DNA of 64,000 nucleotides, taken from contig CM074187.1 in NCBI GenBank assembly GCA_037179385.1, forward strand, positions 9,053,450 through 9,117,449. Direction: 5' to 3'. The number at the start of each line of letters is the position of its first letter. Position 1 is the stretch's first letter. This DNA is from Holothuria scabra. Taxonomy: Eukaryota; Echinodermata; Holothuroidea; Aspidochirotida; Holothuriidae. Positions 49,890 to 61,712 of this stretch are shown piece after piece. The translations under genes were made by a program, and so were the position numbers. The notes under the pieces are model-generated. The model had not been told where the DNA came from and ran no database searches. It saw only the letters and a list, made by a program, of their open reading frames with translations.

Positions 49890-50063
49890 ATACTTGTCCA
49901 ACTGCAGAACCACCAGCAAATGGGTTTGAGATAAACAGTCTTCCAAGGTACCTAGAAAATGAAACTGCTACTTTTGGGTGTAATTCTACGTTTACTCTAA
50001 ACGGCAATGCAGTGATAACATGCATCAATGGTACATTTCAACCAGGTGTTCCACAATGTTTAG
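49890..50063 (+). CDS. Exon: CCP (sushi) module 2, Trp-less
   Basis: Acceptor catcttttag, donor gttagt, 58 codons, phase 1 at both ends. Four Cys in CCP spacing: TCPTAEPPANGFEI ... ENETATFGCNSTFTLNG ... ITCINGTFQPGVPQC. The usual Trp before the last Cys is replaced by Phe (NGTFQ), an atypical core. The P-x-x-A-N-G start and V-P-Q-C end are classic. Three N-x-S/T sequons are visible (NET, NST, NGT). Confidence 0.87.
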
Positions 50064-50534
50064 GTTAGTACAGGTCATTGTTTTATAAATTGGTATAACA
50101 TCATTTTTATCAATGTTGCTGTTTTGTTTACAGTCAGGTTACACCAAGTTTGCTCTTGATGTGCAACCTGTATACTTGATGTACCCTTTTTGTTTTTGTA
50201 ATTTGTGGTTTCTTCTTCAGACATTTCCACAACCCTTGACAGTTCCCACAAAATTCTTGCAAGGAAAGTTGTCTGAAAAGCAGTACACTATTCATGATTG
50301 GCATTTGTCAAAGTGGGGACAGGCGTTAGGGAAGACAGCAAGTGTTAGGGGGGGTTAAAGATGACCTGTCTTCCCTTGAAAATGAAATCTATGCCATATT
50401 TTAGACGACGTCACAGAAAACCCTTGTCCTAACTTGGAAAGTGATTGCTTTCGATACACTATAGATGATGTCACATTATCAATGGTACATTGACTCAGTT
50501 GGCAAAGTTAATTCGACATGGGTATTTTCACTGT

Positions 50535-51435
50535 GTGCTACTAGAAATGACCACACGGGAGGCGTATTGTGGATTTCACCCATTTATTGCACACGTGTTG
50601 TCAAGGCATGGTGAAACTGGAGAAAGAAAAAAAAACAAAATTAATTAGAAACACAATAATACATTTAATGAAAGATATTTTCTGGAAACCTTTTAAGTAA
50701 ACTTTAGGCCCATACAGGAAAAAAACAAACCAGATACAAACACGAAATGGGAGGAAACTAGCCGGGCACATCTAAGACTCACACACACACACCCACACAC
50801 ACACACATATAGTAACTATAGTTACTATAGGTAACTCACACACACTCAAACATACTCTTCACAAAAAATATAAGCTATCCTGCTTCAACTAACAAAATTG
50901 TTGATTCATTGCAGGCAACTGCGGGTAACAGGGTTGACAGGGGTGCCTGGGATAACGGCAGTGATGGGTAAATGCGTTGACTGGGGTAAACCTGTTACGG
51001 AAAATTAAGGGATTCTGAGTAACCCTTGAATAATCAGGTAAATACTCTTTTCAACTTAAATACATAGAAAACATTAAACATCACAGGGCACCCACAAATG
51101 AACAGACAGACCATCAGGAGGCATAAAAAAGAGGTATTTATCAAGAAGCCTAAAACAAACTTAAAACAGCTAGAATGCAGTTATCTCACAGCTACATAAA
51201 ATATTTATATAGTGTACAATGGCAGACGTATCCTTGAGAAACTTTAACAAATTTAATTTATGCGAGAAAAGAAAGAATAAGTAACTTACTCTGAAAATAA
51301 ACAAACCGTGCCAGAGGATGTGGGTGAACTCGGGGAAAACGAAAACAGAAGTGACCAACGCTCACACATGAACCCTCATGACACAAGAAAGAAACACCTG
51401 CATGCGTTCTTGACATGCCTCAATACTTGGAACCT
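50535..51435. repeat. Unclassified dispersed repeat R1, second copy
   Basis: Same block order as 46938-47810 (actgtgtgctac start, cccatttattgcacacgtg, (AC)n at about 50780-50807, gggttgacagggg, gaaaattaaggga, aagtgaccaa, ctgcatgcgttctt). Strongly diverged from the first copy. Confidence 0.4.
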
Positions 51436-53335
51436 TGCCAAGTGGTCAGGAGGTCAAGTGAGTGGAGAAACTTATCCTTGATGATAACAGGTATTTTGTG
51501 AAGCCATCCAGAATCCAGCATAATTTTTATTACATTTTCATGAGACTACAATTCATCTTTAAATTAGGTCAATAGGTCATCTTTAATTTAATTAAATTTT
51601 TTGTAGACGATTTCCTTATTCTTTTAAAAGTTCCATCATTGGAATTTCTGAATCATAAAACATTTTTATGTTGTGTGCATGTATGAAAATTTTTGACAAT
51701 TTAACTAAAAACTTCCTCATCTCAACAGCTATGAGCAGTTCAATAGAAGGATAAACTGTTTAATTTTCAAAGCATGCCTGAGATTGGTAACTTGGTTTCT
51801 CTGTATTTTTTTTTTTTATTTATTTATTCATCTCAATGTAGCTGTACAGAGTTCTACACGGCGTATAGAATGTTTGGGCTCAAGGGACTGGTCTTAGAGT
51901 CCCTTATTGTGGTGGGAGTTGGGGTTTGGATCCAGGGGCAGTGTATGCCCACAGAAGGTCTTTGATTTTAATAATTTGTGAAGCAGCTGAAACCTGAGCC
52001 TTGTTTGTGCACTATCGCATAATTTTTCACACTTCACAATAACAATAAATGACAGGCTTTTTGTACAAATGAACAAAACTGTTTTCAAACTGTGTGGTAC
52101 AACCAGCAGCTGTAGCCTATTCAGGACATGCTATAGAGCCACTGGTTAGGAGTGGTTTTTGTATTGCAAATACAAAAACAAGAACAATTATCAAACTGGA
52201 TACTTTAGGAAGAACAAATTTTGACCAGGCAGTGTGCCTTGTTAAAATGGGCTAGCAAAAACCCCCAAAGCAAAGTCACTTCCCTACACCCCAACTAGTT
52301 CTTTTAAACTTTATGAGCAATGATGACAATTTGAGATGATGATAATGGAGAGATGAGTTCCTTTGAACAGTGGTACTATATTGTAATAAGCCTACTAAAT
52401 ATTGTTATTAGCCTACTTAATATTTAAATGTAGAGCATTTGAGGAAAAATGCACTGCATTTTGTAATTTGCGACATTTTTCACACGATCTTGTCACATAC
52501 CCATCTGCTTTGCTGTACAAATCTTTTCCGAAAAGATTTTCATGTCCATTACTTAGTTAGATGGAGTTTTACGGCCTGGTTTCCAACTAACCTATTGGTT
52601 CAGATTGAGCTAAACCTGTGGCATTACTGCACAGTGGTCACTCCCAATGCCAAGAAAGTCATCACTCCCCATGCAATGGGTAGTTGGAACACAATAAAAG
52701 AAATTTAAGCCTCTTCATTCCTTTCACAAGGGAGGTTAGTTTAGAAGCCGTGTCATATGACTTGGTCCTAGTACTGTAATTTATTTCTACAAAGCGCCTA
52801 ATGTACATGCACAAACAATGGAAATACCCATCAAAATCCCCCGTTGCACTAACCTACACAAGCTCACAGGACTGACCTCATGTACAAAGACACTCTTAAA
52901 GGGAGTGCAGTTCAATGGGAAACATGTAATAAGTTGAACATGTGAGACTAGTACAAATAAAGGGGTGGCACAAACTTGGTCAGAAAGTGCCATATTTTTA
53001 ATTCATCTCATATTGGACAAGATATTTGTAATTTGCACATGCCAGTAATCCTTCTGAGCAATTTTGAGGACAATTTTTGCAATGCATGTAGAAGAAATAG
53101 CAGTTCAACATATTTACATCTATAGCCCAAAAACATTGCCCTTGGATGACCTATAACCTACATTTTCAACCAGCTAAAAGCCCTTCAAAATTCTACAATA
53201 TTGAACATGCCATGTTTGAAATAGCACCACATGAAAAATAGTATTACCTTTTGACCTTGTAAGACCTTGAATGACCTTGAATATGTAAATCTAGGTACAT
53301 CACTCAAAGAATACTATGGCCAACTTTCAAGGACA
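51436..53335. other. Intron remainder, nothing recognised
   Basis: No exon of the gene and no element ends identified. Confidence 0.5.
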
Positions 53336-53600
53336 TTAAAGGGCAAGAGCAGTCCCTCTAACTTGAAGTAGTGTAGCAGACTGTCCTGTTTCATGTTTGG
53401 CTGGTTGGAGTCGTGTGACAGCAATTTTTCTCTTTAAATGTAATATTTTCTAGGAGTAGCTGCTTGTTTTACCTTGAATATGTAATATGGAAGTTATAAA
53501 ATAGGATGAGAGATGCTTTGAAGAGAAATAAGTGGAAAATTGTAATATTTAACTGTTAATCGCCTCAAAATAAGTTTCAGGGAGTTCTCTGAACCTTCAT
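53336..53600 (+). mobile_element. TTAA-type MITE (family M2)
   Basis: TTAA at 53336-53339, then AGGGCAAGAGCAGTCCCTC. The body matches 45143-45405; the degraded right end (gggagttctctgaacctt) meets the 5' end of HINE-like copy C at 53605. Confidence 0.62.
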
Positions 53601-53604
53601 TTTT

Positions 53605-55707
53605 GGTTTCGATGAAAAGAGAAACCTATGCATTCATGATGGCGTGCATGTGTATGTATGTGTGTATGTGTGTGTGTGTGTTTGTGACACTTTGCTTGTT
53701 TACACGATATCTTGAGCAGGGAAGATGTGACAGTTTTCAAACTTGGTACACAGATGCCCCTTACTGAGAGGAAGACCCCTATTCATTTTGGTTGAGGTCA
53801 AAGGTCATCTGGGGTCACAGGGGGTCCAAAACCGAAATCTTTGTTTACACAATATCTCAAGATAGGAAACTTGGATTAACTTCAAACTTGATATGTAGAT
53901 GCGTTATGATGTAAGGAAGAACCCTATTGATTTTGGTGGTGGTCAAAGGTCATTTGGGGTCACGTGGGGTCAAACCCCAAAATCCTTGTTTACATGATAT
54001 CTCATGGTAAGAAACTTGGATTCATTTCAAACTTGATATGTTGATGTGTTATGATGTGAGGAAGAACCGAATTTATTTTGGTGAAGGTCAAAGGTCATTT
54101 GGGGTCACATGGGGTAAAACCCTGAAATCCTTGTTTTCACGATATCTCATGGTAGGAAACTTCTATTCATTCAAACTTGATATGTTGATGCGTTAAGATG
54201 TAAGAAAGAACCCGATATATTTTCTTGGAGGTCAAAGGTCATTTGGGGTCACGTGGGGTCAAACCCTGAAAGACTCTTTTACATGATACATCATGGTAGG
54301 AAAGTTGGATTCATTTCAAACTTGATATGTTGATGCAATATGATGTAAAGAAGAATCCTATTTATTTTTGTGGAGGTCAAGGGTCATTTGGTGTCATGTG
54401 GGGTCAAACCCCCAAATCCTTGTTTACACGATATCTCATGGTAGGAAACTTGGATTGATTTCAAACTTGATATGTTGATGGGTTATGATGTAAGAAAAGA
54501 AACAGATTCATTTTCTTGGAGGTCAAAGGTCATTTGGGGTCATATGGGGTCAAACCCCTACATCCTGGTTTACACTATATCTCAAGGTAGGAAACTTTGA
54601 TCCATTTCAAACTTGATATGTTGATGCATTATGATGTGAGGAAAAACCCAAGAAATTTTGGTGGAGGTCAAAGGTCATTTGGGGTCATATGGAGTCCAAA
54701 CCCTGAAATCCTTGTTTACATGATACACCATGGTAGGAAAGTTGGATTCATTTCAAACTTGATATGTTGATGCAATATGATGTAAAGAAGAATCCTATTT
54801 ATTTTTGTTGAGGTCAAGGGTCATTTGGTGTCATGTGGGGTCAAACCCCCAAATCCTTGTTTACACGATATCTCATGGTAGGAAACTTGGATTGATTTCA
54901 AACTTGATATGTTGATGGGTTATGATGTAAGAAAAGAAACAGATTCATTTTCTTGGAGGTCAAAGGTCATTTGGGGTCACATGGGGTCAAACCCCTACAT
55001 CCTGGTTTACACTATATCTCAAGGTAGGAAACTTTGATCCATTTCAAACTTGATATGTTGATGCATTATGATGTGAGGAAAAACCCAAGAAATTTTGGTG
55101 GAGGTCAAAGGTCATTTGGGGTCATATGGAGTCCAAACCCTGAAATCCTTGTTTACATGATACACCATGGTAGGAAAGTTGGATTCATTTCAAACTTGGT
55201 ATGTTGACGTATTATGATGTTAACAAGAATCCTTTTTATTTTGGTGGAGGTCAAAGGTCATTTGGGGTCAGAAGGGGACAAATCCTGAAAAACTTTTTAA
55301 CACAATATCTCAAGGTAGGAAGCTTGGATTGATTTCAAACTTGATTTGTTGATGCATTATGATGTAAGGAAGAACCCTTTTGATTTTGGTAGAGGTCAAA
55401 GGTCATTTGGGGTCATAGGGGGTCAAACTCAGACAACCTTGTTTACACTACTCTCTCAAGGTAGGATGGATTCATTTCAAATTTGATATGTTGATGCATT
55501 ATGATGTAAGCAGTTTGTTTGCGGAATATCTTAAAGCACAGTATGAAATTTGTAGAAATGTTTTGGTTAAAAAAAAAACCAGTTACTAACAGGTGGAGTC
55601 AAAGGTCACTTTGGGTCACCAGTTGTTGCAAGAAAGGTAGCATTTCATTGAAAAGAGCATGTACAGTCATCGAGTCATCGAAACCTCAATGCATTTTTGC
55701 ATTCTGG
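53605..55707 (+). mobile_element. HINE-like element, copy C (second family)
   Basis: The left repeat GGTTTCGATGA (53605-53615) is the exact inverse of TCATCGAAACC (55675-55685). The 5' hairpin is GGTTTC...GAAACC, followed by ctatgcattcatgatgg, a (TG)n run and about 13 minisatellite units of about 145 bp. The 3' hairpin AATGCA-TTTT-TGCATT (55688-55703) is followed by CTGG (55704-55707). Terminal sequences differ from copies A and B, but the layout is the same. Confidence 0.72.
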
Positions 55708-57565
55708 TTCTAAAATCCATAACTTTGTCACTATACACTCCTCAGCCTTTATTCAACCGCCAAATTATAGCTCAAAAGATGCTCTTTATTATGAACTACA
55801 TTTGGGGGGGTTATCATGAACAATTTTTGAAAGTTGAGAGAACTGAACTGCAAATGCACTTTAAACACTTTTAAGATATTCACAAAACAGCCATTAATGT
55901 CCCCTAGATGACCTTAGACCTCATCTTTTTGAACACATTATGTAGCATGTGTCCGAATTTGGTTACAATTCATGAAATCTCAGTGGAATTATGAACACAG
56001 TCAGCCTATTTGCTACTGAAGGTGCCCCAAGAGTGTATGTCATTGCTCCCTCTGGTGTGTGGGTCTACTGTACATATGGTTAGCTCAATTGTCATCAAAA
56101 AGTTCAGTCCAGACTGCAATACATGTGGATTGCTAGTGTGACATGTGTGCTGAATCACTGAACATCTCATGTAACTAGGTTCTCACCACTGCACCAAAAT
56201 GTGAGTGGATTATGGCACATAGTGCAAGGAAAGCAATTCTGATTCAATCATTATTACTTGGACACAGTATAATGGTCAAGTGGTTAGAGCATTAGATTTG
56301 CAGTCTGGAAATCAGAAGTTACAGCTGTATCTTCTTTCCTGTAATTGCAGTTCCACCTTGGAAATCATGTAGTTTTGGGAAATGAATTTCATTCTGCAAC
56401 CTCTTCTGATAGGTTTTTTAGAATCCTGCCTTTTTGATTGATTAAACGCTGACCAGTTATTCTCGAAAACACTGGCTGTTTTTTTGAGAAACCACGTGTG
56501 GTGTGTGGATTTTGCTAGCCATGCATGTCATAATGGCACCCAAATGTGTGCATTTTTTAACATGCAAGAATGTACCTGCTTCTGATTGGTTCTGATTTCA
56601 GGTTTTGCCTTGTTAAGATTGCATTCCTTTCGAAATGTGTCACATAATATAAGACCTGTCTCTGATGCACACACAGGCTTGGAAGGCACTAAGACTTGTG
56701 CTCGTTTTGTGTGTAGATCATGAATAAAAAGATATCAGTTTCTTTTATTTTACTAAGTTTATGTAAGACATACGCAAAACAATGTTGTTTGCAAGACTCG
56801 CACTAGGCCTACAAGGATAAAAATTAGGTTCAATGTCAGAGAAAGTAAACCCCAAAAGAACACATTTCAGTGGTAGAAATGAAGTCCCCCTCATCTGTTA
56901 TTCCCAAATTTTGAGTCTAGATGTTTATTCACCAACAAATGTTTGCATCTGTATATCATCACATTGGTCAAGTTTGTGATGCTTTGTTTTTGTTTTGTGT
57001 AATGTTCCCACATGATGACACGTTCCCTCTTACTTTTTGTTACATCCTTCTTCTCTGCCTGGTTACCTCTTATTGCTTCAGGGAGGAAAAAAAGGCCACT
57101 ATATGCAGACTTGATTGAGTCAAGTTTCATATCTGATTTATTGATTGACAGTAAAAGACATGTTTTAATACACAAAAAGTTATGTAACATTTGGGGTCAG
57201 CTAACAGGTCAGTCTGCATGTGTTTATTGCCTTTCATGCAGTGTGAACAAAATGAAAGCATAGCTCATTTGAGGCCATAGATCATGTAACAAACTCAGAT
57301 ATTAGTTACACCCCACACCACCTTGATGTACTGGGGTGTCTATGTTGCTTTTTCAAGAAGCAATGTCACTGCATGACAAACATTTGTGTTTATATGCTGT
57401 CTTGTTTTGTACTGCTTATGTGTTTTTAATTAAACGACTACAAGGATTATTTTTTTGTTTTGAGCTTTGTGTATGAAAATTGATTCAAGTGGATTATTTC
57501 TTTGTGTCACTATTGTTTGTGTTGTATGGGATAATGTCAGAGTTGATCTCTTTTTTCTTTTTTAG
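55708..57565. other. Intron remainder before CCP 3
   Basis: Contains the SINE head at 56270-56400; the rest shows nothing recognisable. Confidence 0.5.
56270..56400 (+). mobile_element. tRNA-like SINE head with a different tail
   Basis: tggtcaagtggttagagcat is a good A-box/D-arm region of a tRNA. No intact T arm or acceptor stem can be closed, so it is a SINE relic rather than a tRNA gene. Confidence 0.45.
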
Positions 57566-57760
57566 GAAGTTGTTCTAGCCTTGGAAATGTTTTTTCTAAT
57601 GCACAACTCATCAGTGAGAATCTTGGACATGGCAGACAGATTGTTTACAATTGTAACTCGGGTTTTGAACTTGCTGATAGTTCTACAACATTTTCATTTA
57701 CATGTAATAATGGAGTATGGATCGCAAATAAGTTGGGCCAAACCCCAGTTTGCTCTGAAG
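57566..57760 (+). CDS. Exon: CCP (sushi) module 3
   Basis: Acceptor cttttttag, donor gtaaga, 65 codons, phase 1 at both ends. The peptide SCSSLGNVFSNAQLI ... GRQIVYNCNSGFELADSS ... FTCNNGVWIANK ... PVC has the four Cys, V-Y-x-C, G-F and the conserved Trp of a CCP module. It resembles CCP 1 (both start with S-C and share the G-x-x-I-V-Y strand), which suggests exon duplication within the gene (inference). Confidence 0.9.
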
Positions 57761-58129
57761 GTAAGAGGCTTTAGATTTGAAAACTAACAGCTTTGTTTTG
57801 AAAATGGAGGATGAGTGGTGGGTTTGTGGGGAGAAATATGTTCCAGCGTAAAAGTGTGTTATCTCTGATGAAGTTAACAATTTAATAAGTATTTTAAATG
57901 TTGTGCCCTATTCTATTCTTCAGATTTCACATTTGAAGACTACAACAGGACACAACCACTTTAATTTAACTAATACATTAAACTAATACTACGATTGAAA
58001 TTTAAGGGCTACAATCGTTTACAAAAATACATTGGTTTTAGGATGCCTTGGGATGCACCAACATTGAATGGAGGAGTGGGGGGATGGTGATCTGTTCATT
58101 TCTTGTTTTGCTTGTTGTGTCCCATCATT

Positions 58130-59276
58130 TTTGTCGAGGTATGCCAGAAGCCTGTACAAAGGTATATGGAGAAGTTTTTTGTGACTATGCTAATGTTTGG
58201 TGTGTGGATTAGTGGCTTTAATTAGATGACCCGTATTAAATTTGGTGGAGTTTAAAGGTTATTTGGGGTCACCAGAGGTCAAAAAGTGAAAACTGGGGGA
58301 ATTTCTTCAAGAATCTTGGGAATTTCTTGTAAACATCTTAAGTTGAATAACTGTGGGAGATCTCATATTCAGCATACGCATTGGTTGTGCCAAGTAGATG
58401 AACCCTGGTGTTTTTGGTTGTGGTCAAAGGTCATTTGGGGTCACCAGAGGTCAGATGGTCAAAACCTTGGTAACGTGATATCTTAATGAGGATAGCAGTG
58501 AGGGGTCTCAAACTTGGCTAGTCTGCGTAGTGCCTCTGTAACTGCACCCCCATTACGCTGCCGCCCCTCAGAGCCTGTCGCCAAGGGTCAGAAATGCCGT
58601 TCAATGAGCCCAAAAGTTGATCTTAATATTCATGAGCACTCCCCACAATTGGTCTGATTTCCGAGGTAGGCGGTGCTCAATGACTAAATCTTGGCAGTGC
58701 TACGCTGAACACAAAGACGTTTAAACCAAACAAAAACATAGGCATATTATATCTGTTAAAAGCTTTTAATTTAGATGGAAGTCTTGATAATGGACAGCCT
58801 CTTCCAAACAATAACAACTTTCATTAAACTTGGATTAAACAAAAGTAATCTTTTGTTGAAAAGTATCGAACTATCTTTTCCTGTGGCTGTGGGATGGGTT
58901 GTTCTTAACCGCTGTATTGTGTGTGTGCTTGCATGGTACCACACAATACCAGTGTTGAATAACATCGACAACAGTGACTCTGTGTACTGTTGTACAATGG
59001 TGCAAGTGTTTGCCTGTTAAATAAACATTAATAGCCTTGCAATCCACATAGAGTTATGTAAATGAAGTTTCCATAAGTTTTCTACTCAGTTGAACAGGTT
59101 TGGTGTCCAATGCGGGCGGACTTTGATTTTTTCATAGCGATGAGCTGGACGAAAAAAATTAAAAAAAAACATTACGGAGCACTGTCAATTTGAAAAACAT
59201 AACAGAGCTCTGTCAATTTGAAAAAAAAAGCTTACATTTCAGGGGCAAGGGATCACTAAGCCTTTTGGCTTTCTGG
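58130..59276 (+). mobile_element. HINE-like element, copy E (5'-truncated, interrupted)
   Basis: Two minisatellite units (58130-58517) and a 3' end with GGCAAGGGATC (59244-59254), hairpin AAGCC-TTTT-GGCTT and CTGG (59273-59276) match copies A and B. Between them (about 58518-59150) lies about 630 bp of unrelated, more CpG-bearing sequence, probably a later insertion. Confidence 0.6.
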
Positions 59277-59492
59277 TTCCAAATGTACCTTTTCTGAAGC
59301 AGCTAAAATTCAAAATGATGTGACGTCATCAGAGCTTAATAGCTATATTTTGGTGACCCTGATGTCAGCGCCCTTATTGTTTGTTTTTGTTTAGTGGGCC
59401 AGGTGCCTTGTCTAAGGGACCTTCACATTACTGAATGCTGCTCAAGGGATTTGCATTTGAAAGTTTTAGTGTCTGTTTCTTTTCTTTCTCAG

Positions 59493-59591
59493 TGCAAGGA
59501 CCATGCAGTAGTTGTCTCGCCAATGAAGTTTGTGTAAATAATGCCTGTGTGTGTAGTACAGGATACGAACGAGTCAATACAGCTTGCACAG
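59493..59591 (+). CDS. Exon: EGF-like module
   Basis: Acceptor tttctttctcag, donor gtaagg, 33 codons, phase 1 at both ends. The peptide GPCSSCLANEVCVNNACVCSTGYERVNTAC has six Cys with the C-x-C-x2-G-Y/F pattern of EGF modules, in a short form. No Ca-binding D-x-(D/N)-E start is present. It precedes a calcium-binding EGF exon, so an EGF tandem continues downstream of the CCP/LDLa tip. Confidence 0.87.
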
Positions 59592-61712
59592 GTAAGGAAA
59601 AACATCACTGAATTTTGTGTGAATAATGCCAGTGAGTGTGATGCTGGCCACAAACAAATGAGTTGCTTGTTCAAATAAGGAAAAGTCCAAATGATTGTGA
59701 AAAGACAGTGTACTTCCTGTACACAGAGGCAGAGAATCATGTAATTTGTACTGGCAAAATATTTGTGTGTACTGAGCCAATGGCATATCAGGGGTCACTT
59801 ATCAGAGGGAGGGGGGAGGCAAATGACTGTATCTTCCCAGTGAAAAATCCTCTTTCTCCTCCCCCTTGCAAAGGCTTTACATTTTATTCAGAGTTAATGA
59901 AGTTTTTTTTTTTTTATAAGAAATGTATGTGACACTAGGCCATAGTGTATAGGAGCATTTCAGTTCGGGGGGCAGGATATTTTTCTGCCTCAAATGTATA
60001 ATTCTGTCTGAAAGACTGTTTAAGCAGAGCACCACCATCATTTGGTGCAGAGGGTAATAAAAATTTTGAAAAATTGTGACCCCTTAGAATAATTGTAAAA
60101 GACATTCCCTGGCTTGTGAATAGAATTTAAGCAGTCGTTACTTTGAGTTTTTGTTTGCCATACAGGCTCACTGTGATAAAAATGAGCAAATTACCACATA
60201 AAATTTACCCCTTCAATGTTTCAGGCAAAATTTGTAGCACATGTGTACACTTGTACACTTCTGTCTTTCTGTATAATCTAGCAATTGAAATCATTTCAGA
60301 ACATTTTTGAAAGTTTCATTGTAATCTTGTACCATTGTGGGCAAAGTGTTGTCCAAGACTACGGAGTGAGGCTGAGGAAACAGCTGCCTGAATGAGTCAC
60401 AATTTTTGTAATCATTGTGATTGTTCATGGAAATTTTGCTGCAACTACTGTTTTTCTTGGTCAAATGTTTAAGGATTGGGGCATTTGTTGGAGTTTTCAG
60501 TGTAATTAAAACATGCCAGATTTTTTAAGACTCAAAAATGACTGCCTGTTTTTTTCCAGGACCTTGTCTGAAATTCCAGTCCTGTGAAAATTAGCTGAGT
60601 ACCATTCATTTTGAAAAGTGTGTGGGGGGGGGGGGGAGGGTGATATCTCTGGAGTGATATCAGTGCTATAAGTATCATCAGTATATATGTTATGTAACAT
60701 ATGACAATGATGGAAATTGCTAAAAAACAAGTGTTAAGAACTTTTCTCCCCTTCCATCTCATGGATATTTGTGGAATTTCACTTGAAACTTCCATTGGTG
60801 TTAAGAATAGGGTCAGAATTTCTTAGTTCTCTCTTATGTGAGGCAGGCTTCCACAAATCCCAAGCCACACAGTCTGGGACAAGAAAGAAGTTACTCAGGA
60901 AAGTACACTGTTTGATGTTGTGTAGCCCCCAAGTCTCCTCAAAGGCACATTAGAAGTGTACAAATAGATTTTGTGGAAAAGGAGACTTGGAGACAGCAAG
61001 CCCGATGGACACGTAATGAAAAACAATTTGTGGAAGTCTGTCTGAAGCTAAGAAATTTTTTTCACTCTTTTTGTCTCCCTTTTCTCCGTTTCTCCCTTTC
61101 TTCTTTGCTTAATTTTTCCCTTTATCAACCTGTTGGATGGAGTTGATTTTCCTGGTCAAACCAGTCTGGGGGGCACTTTGCACCCTGCCTCCTGGGCAGG
61201 TACACTGTACTTCACTGAGCAATGTTATTTGCATTATGCATGAAAAGGTACTGCTAGTAATTTACTCTATCAGAATTAATCACAACTTGTGACCATTTGT
61301 GCAGTATTCTGGTGGGTGAAAAGGCTGTGTACTTTGGGTGGCAATATGTTTTCAGAAAATGATGAATTTTTTCAGAGATGTGCTGTTGTAGCTATTTCAG
61401 CAACAATGTTTTCCTTATGACTTGAATCCAGGCATCTAGTGAAGGGGTCCTTCAGCCTTTACTTGTCTTAATTTTATTGTCTGCATGCATTGCTAATCCC
61501 CCCTATTTTGTGAAATTTAGGGAACCAAGAGGTATTTTAGTGCGAAATCATCCACGATACATTTGAGCAAAGATTTGGAAAGATTAAAGCTGACAGACCT
61601 CAGTTATTGCTGACTAAATCAGACCATCACTTGACTGATCAGATTTTTCTGTAGTATTTGGGTCATCAGCTACATACTGACAAAATTTACTATTAAATTT
61701 AATCATTTGCAG
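59592..61712. other. Intron between EGF exons
   Basis: Includes the M3 repeat at 61428-61650 and a poly-G run near 60626; no other feature recognised. Confidence 0.5.
61428..61650 (+). repeat. Dispersed repeat family M3
   Basis: Matches 10610-10830 in block order (attttattgtctgcatg, aagaggtattttag, gacctcagttattgctga, gaccatcacttga). It ends about 60 bp before the exon at 61713. Confidence 0.45.

Noticed and set aside
56270..56400. Possible tRNA gene
   Set aside because: Only the A-box/D-arm part is good; no closed acceptor or T stem, so it was called a SINE head.
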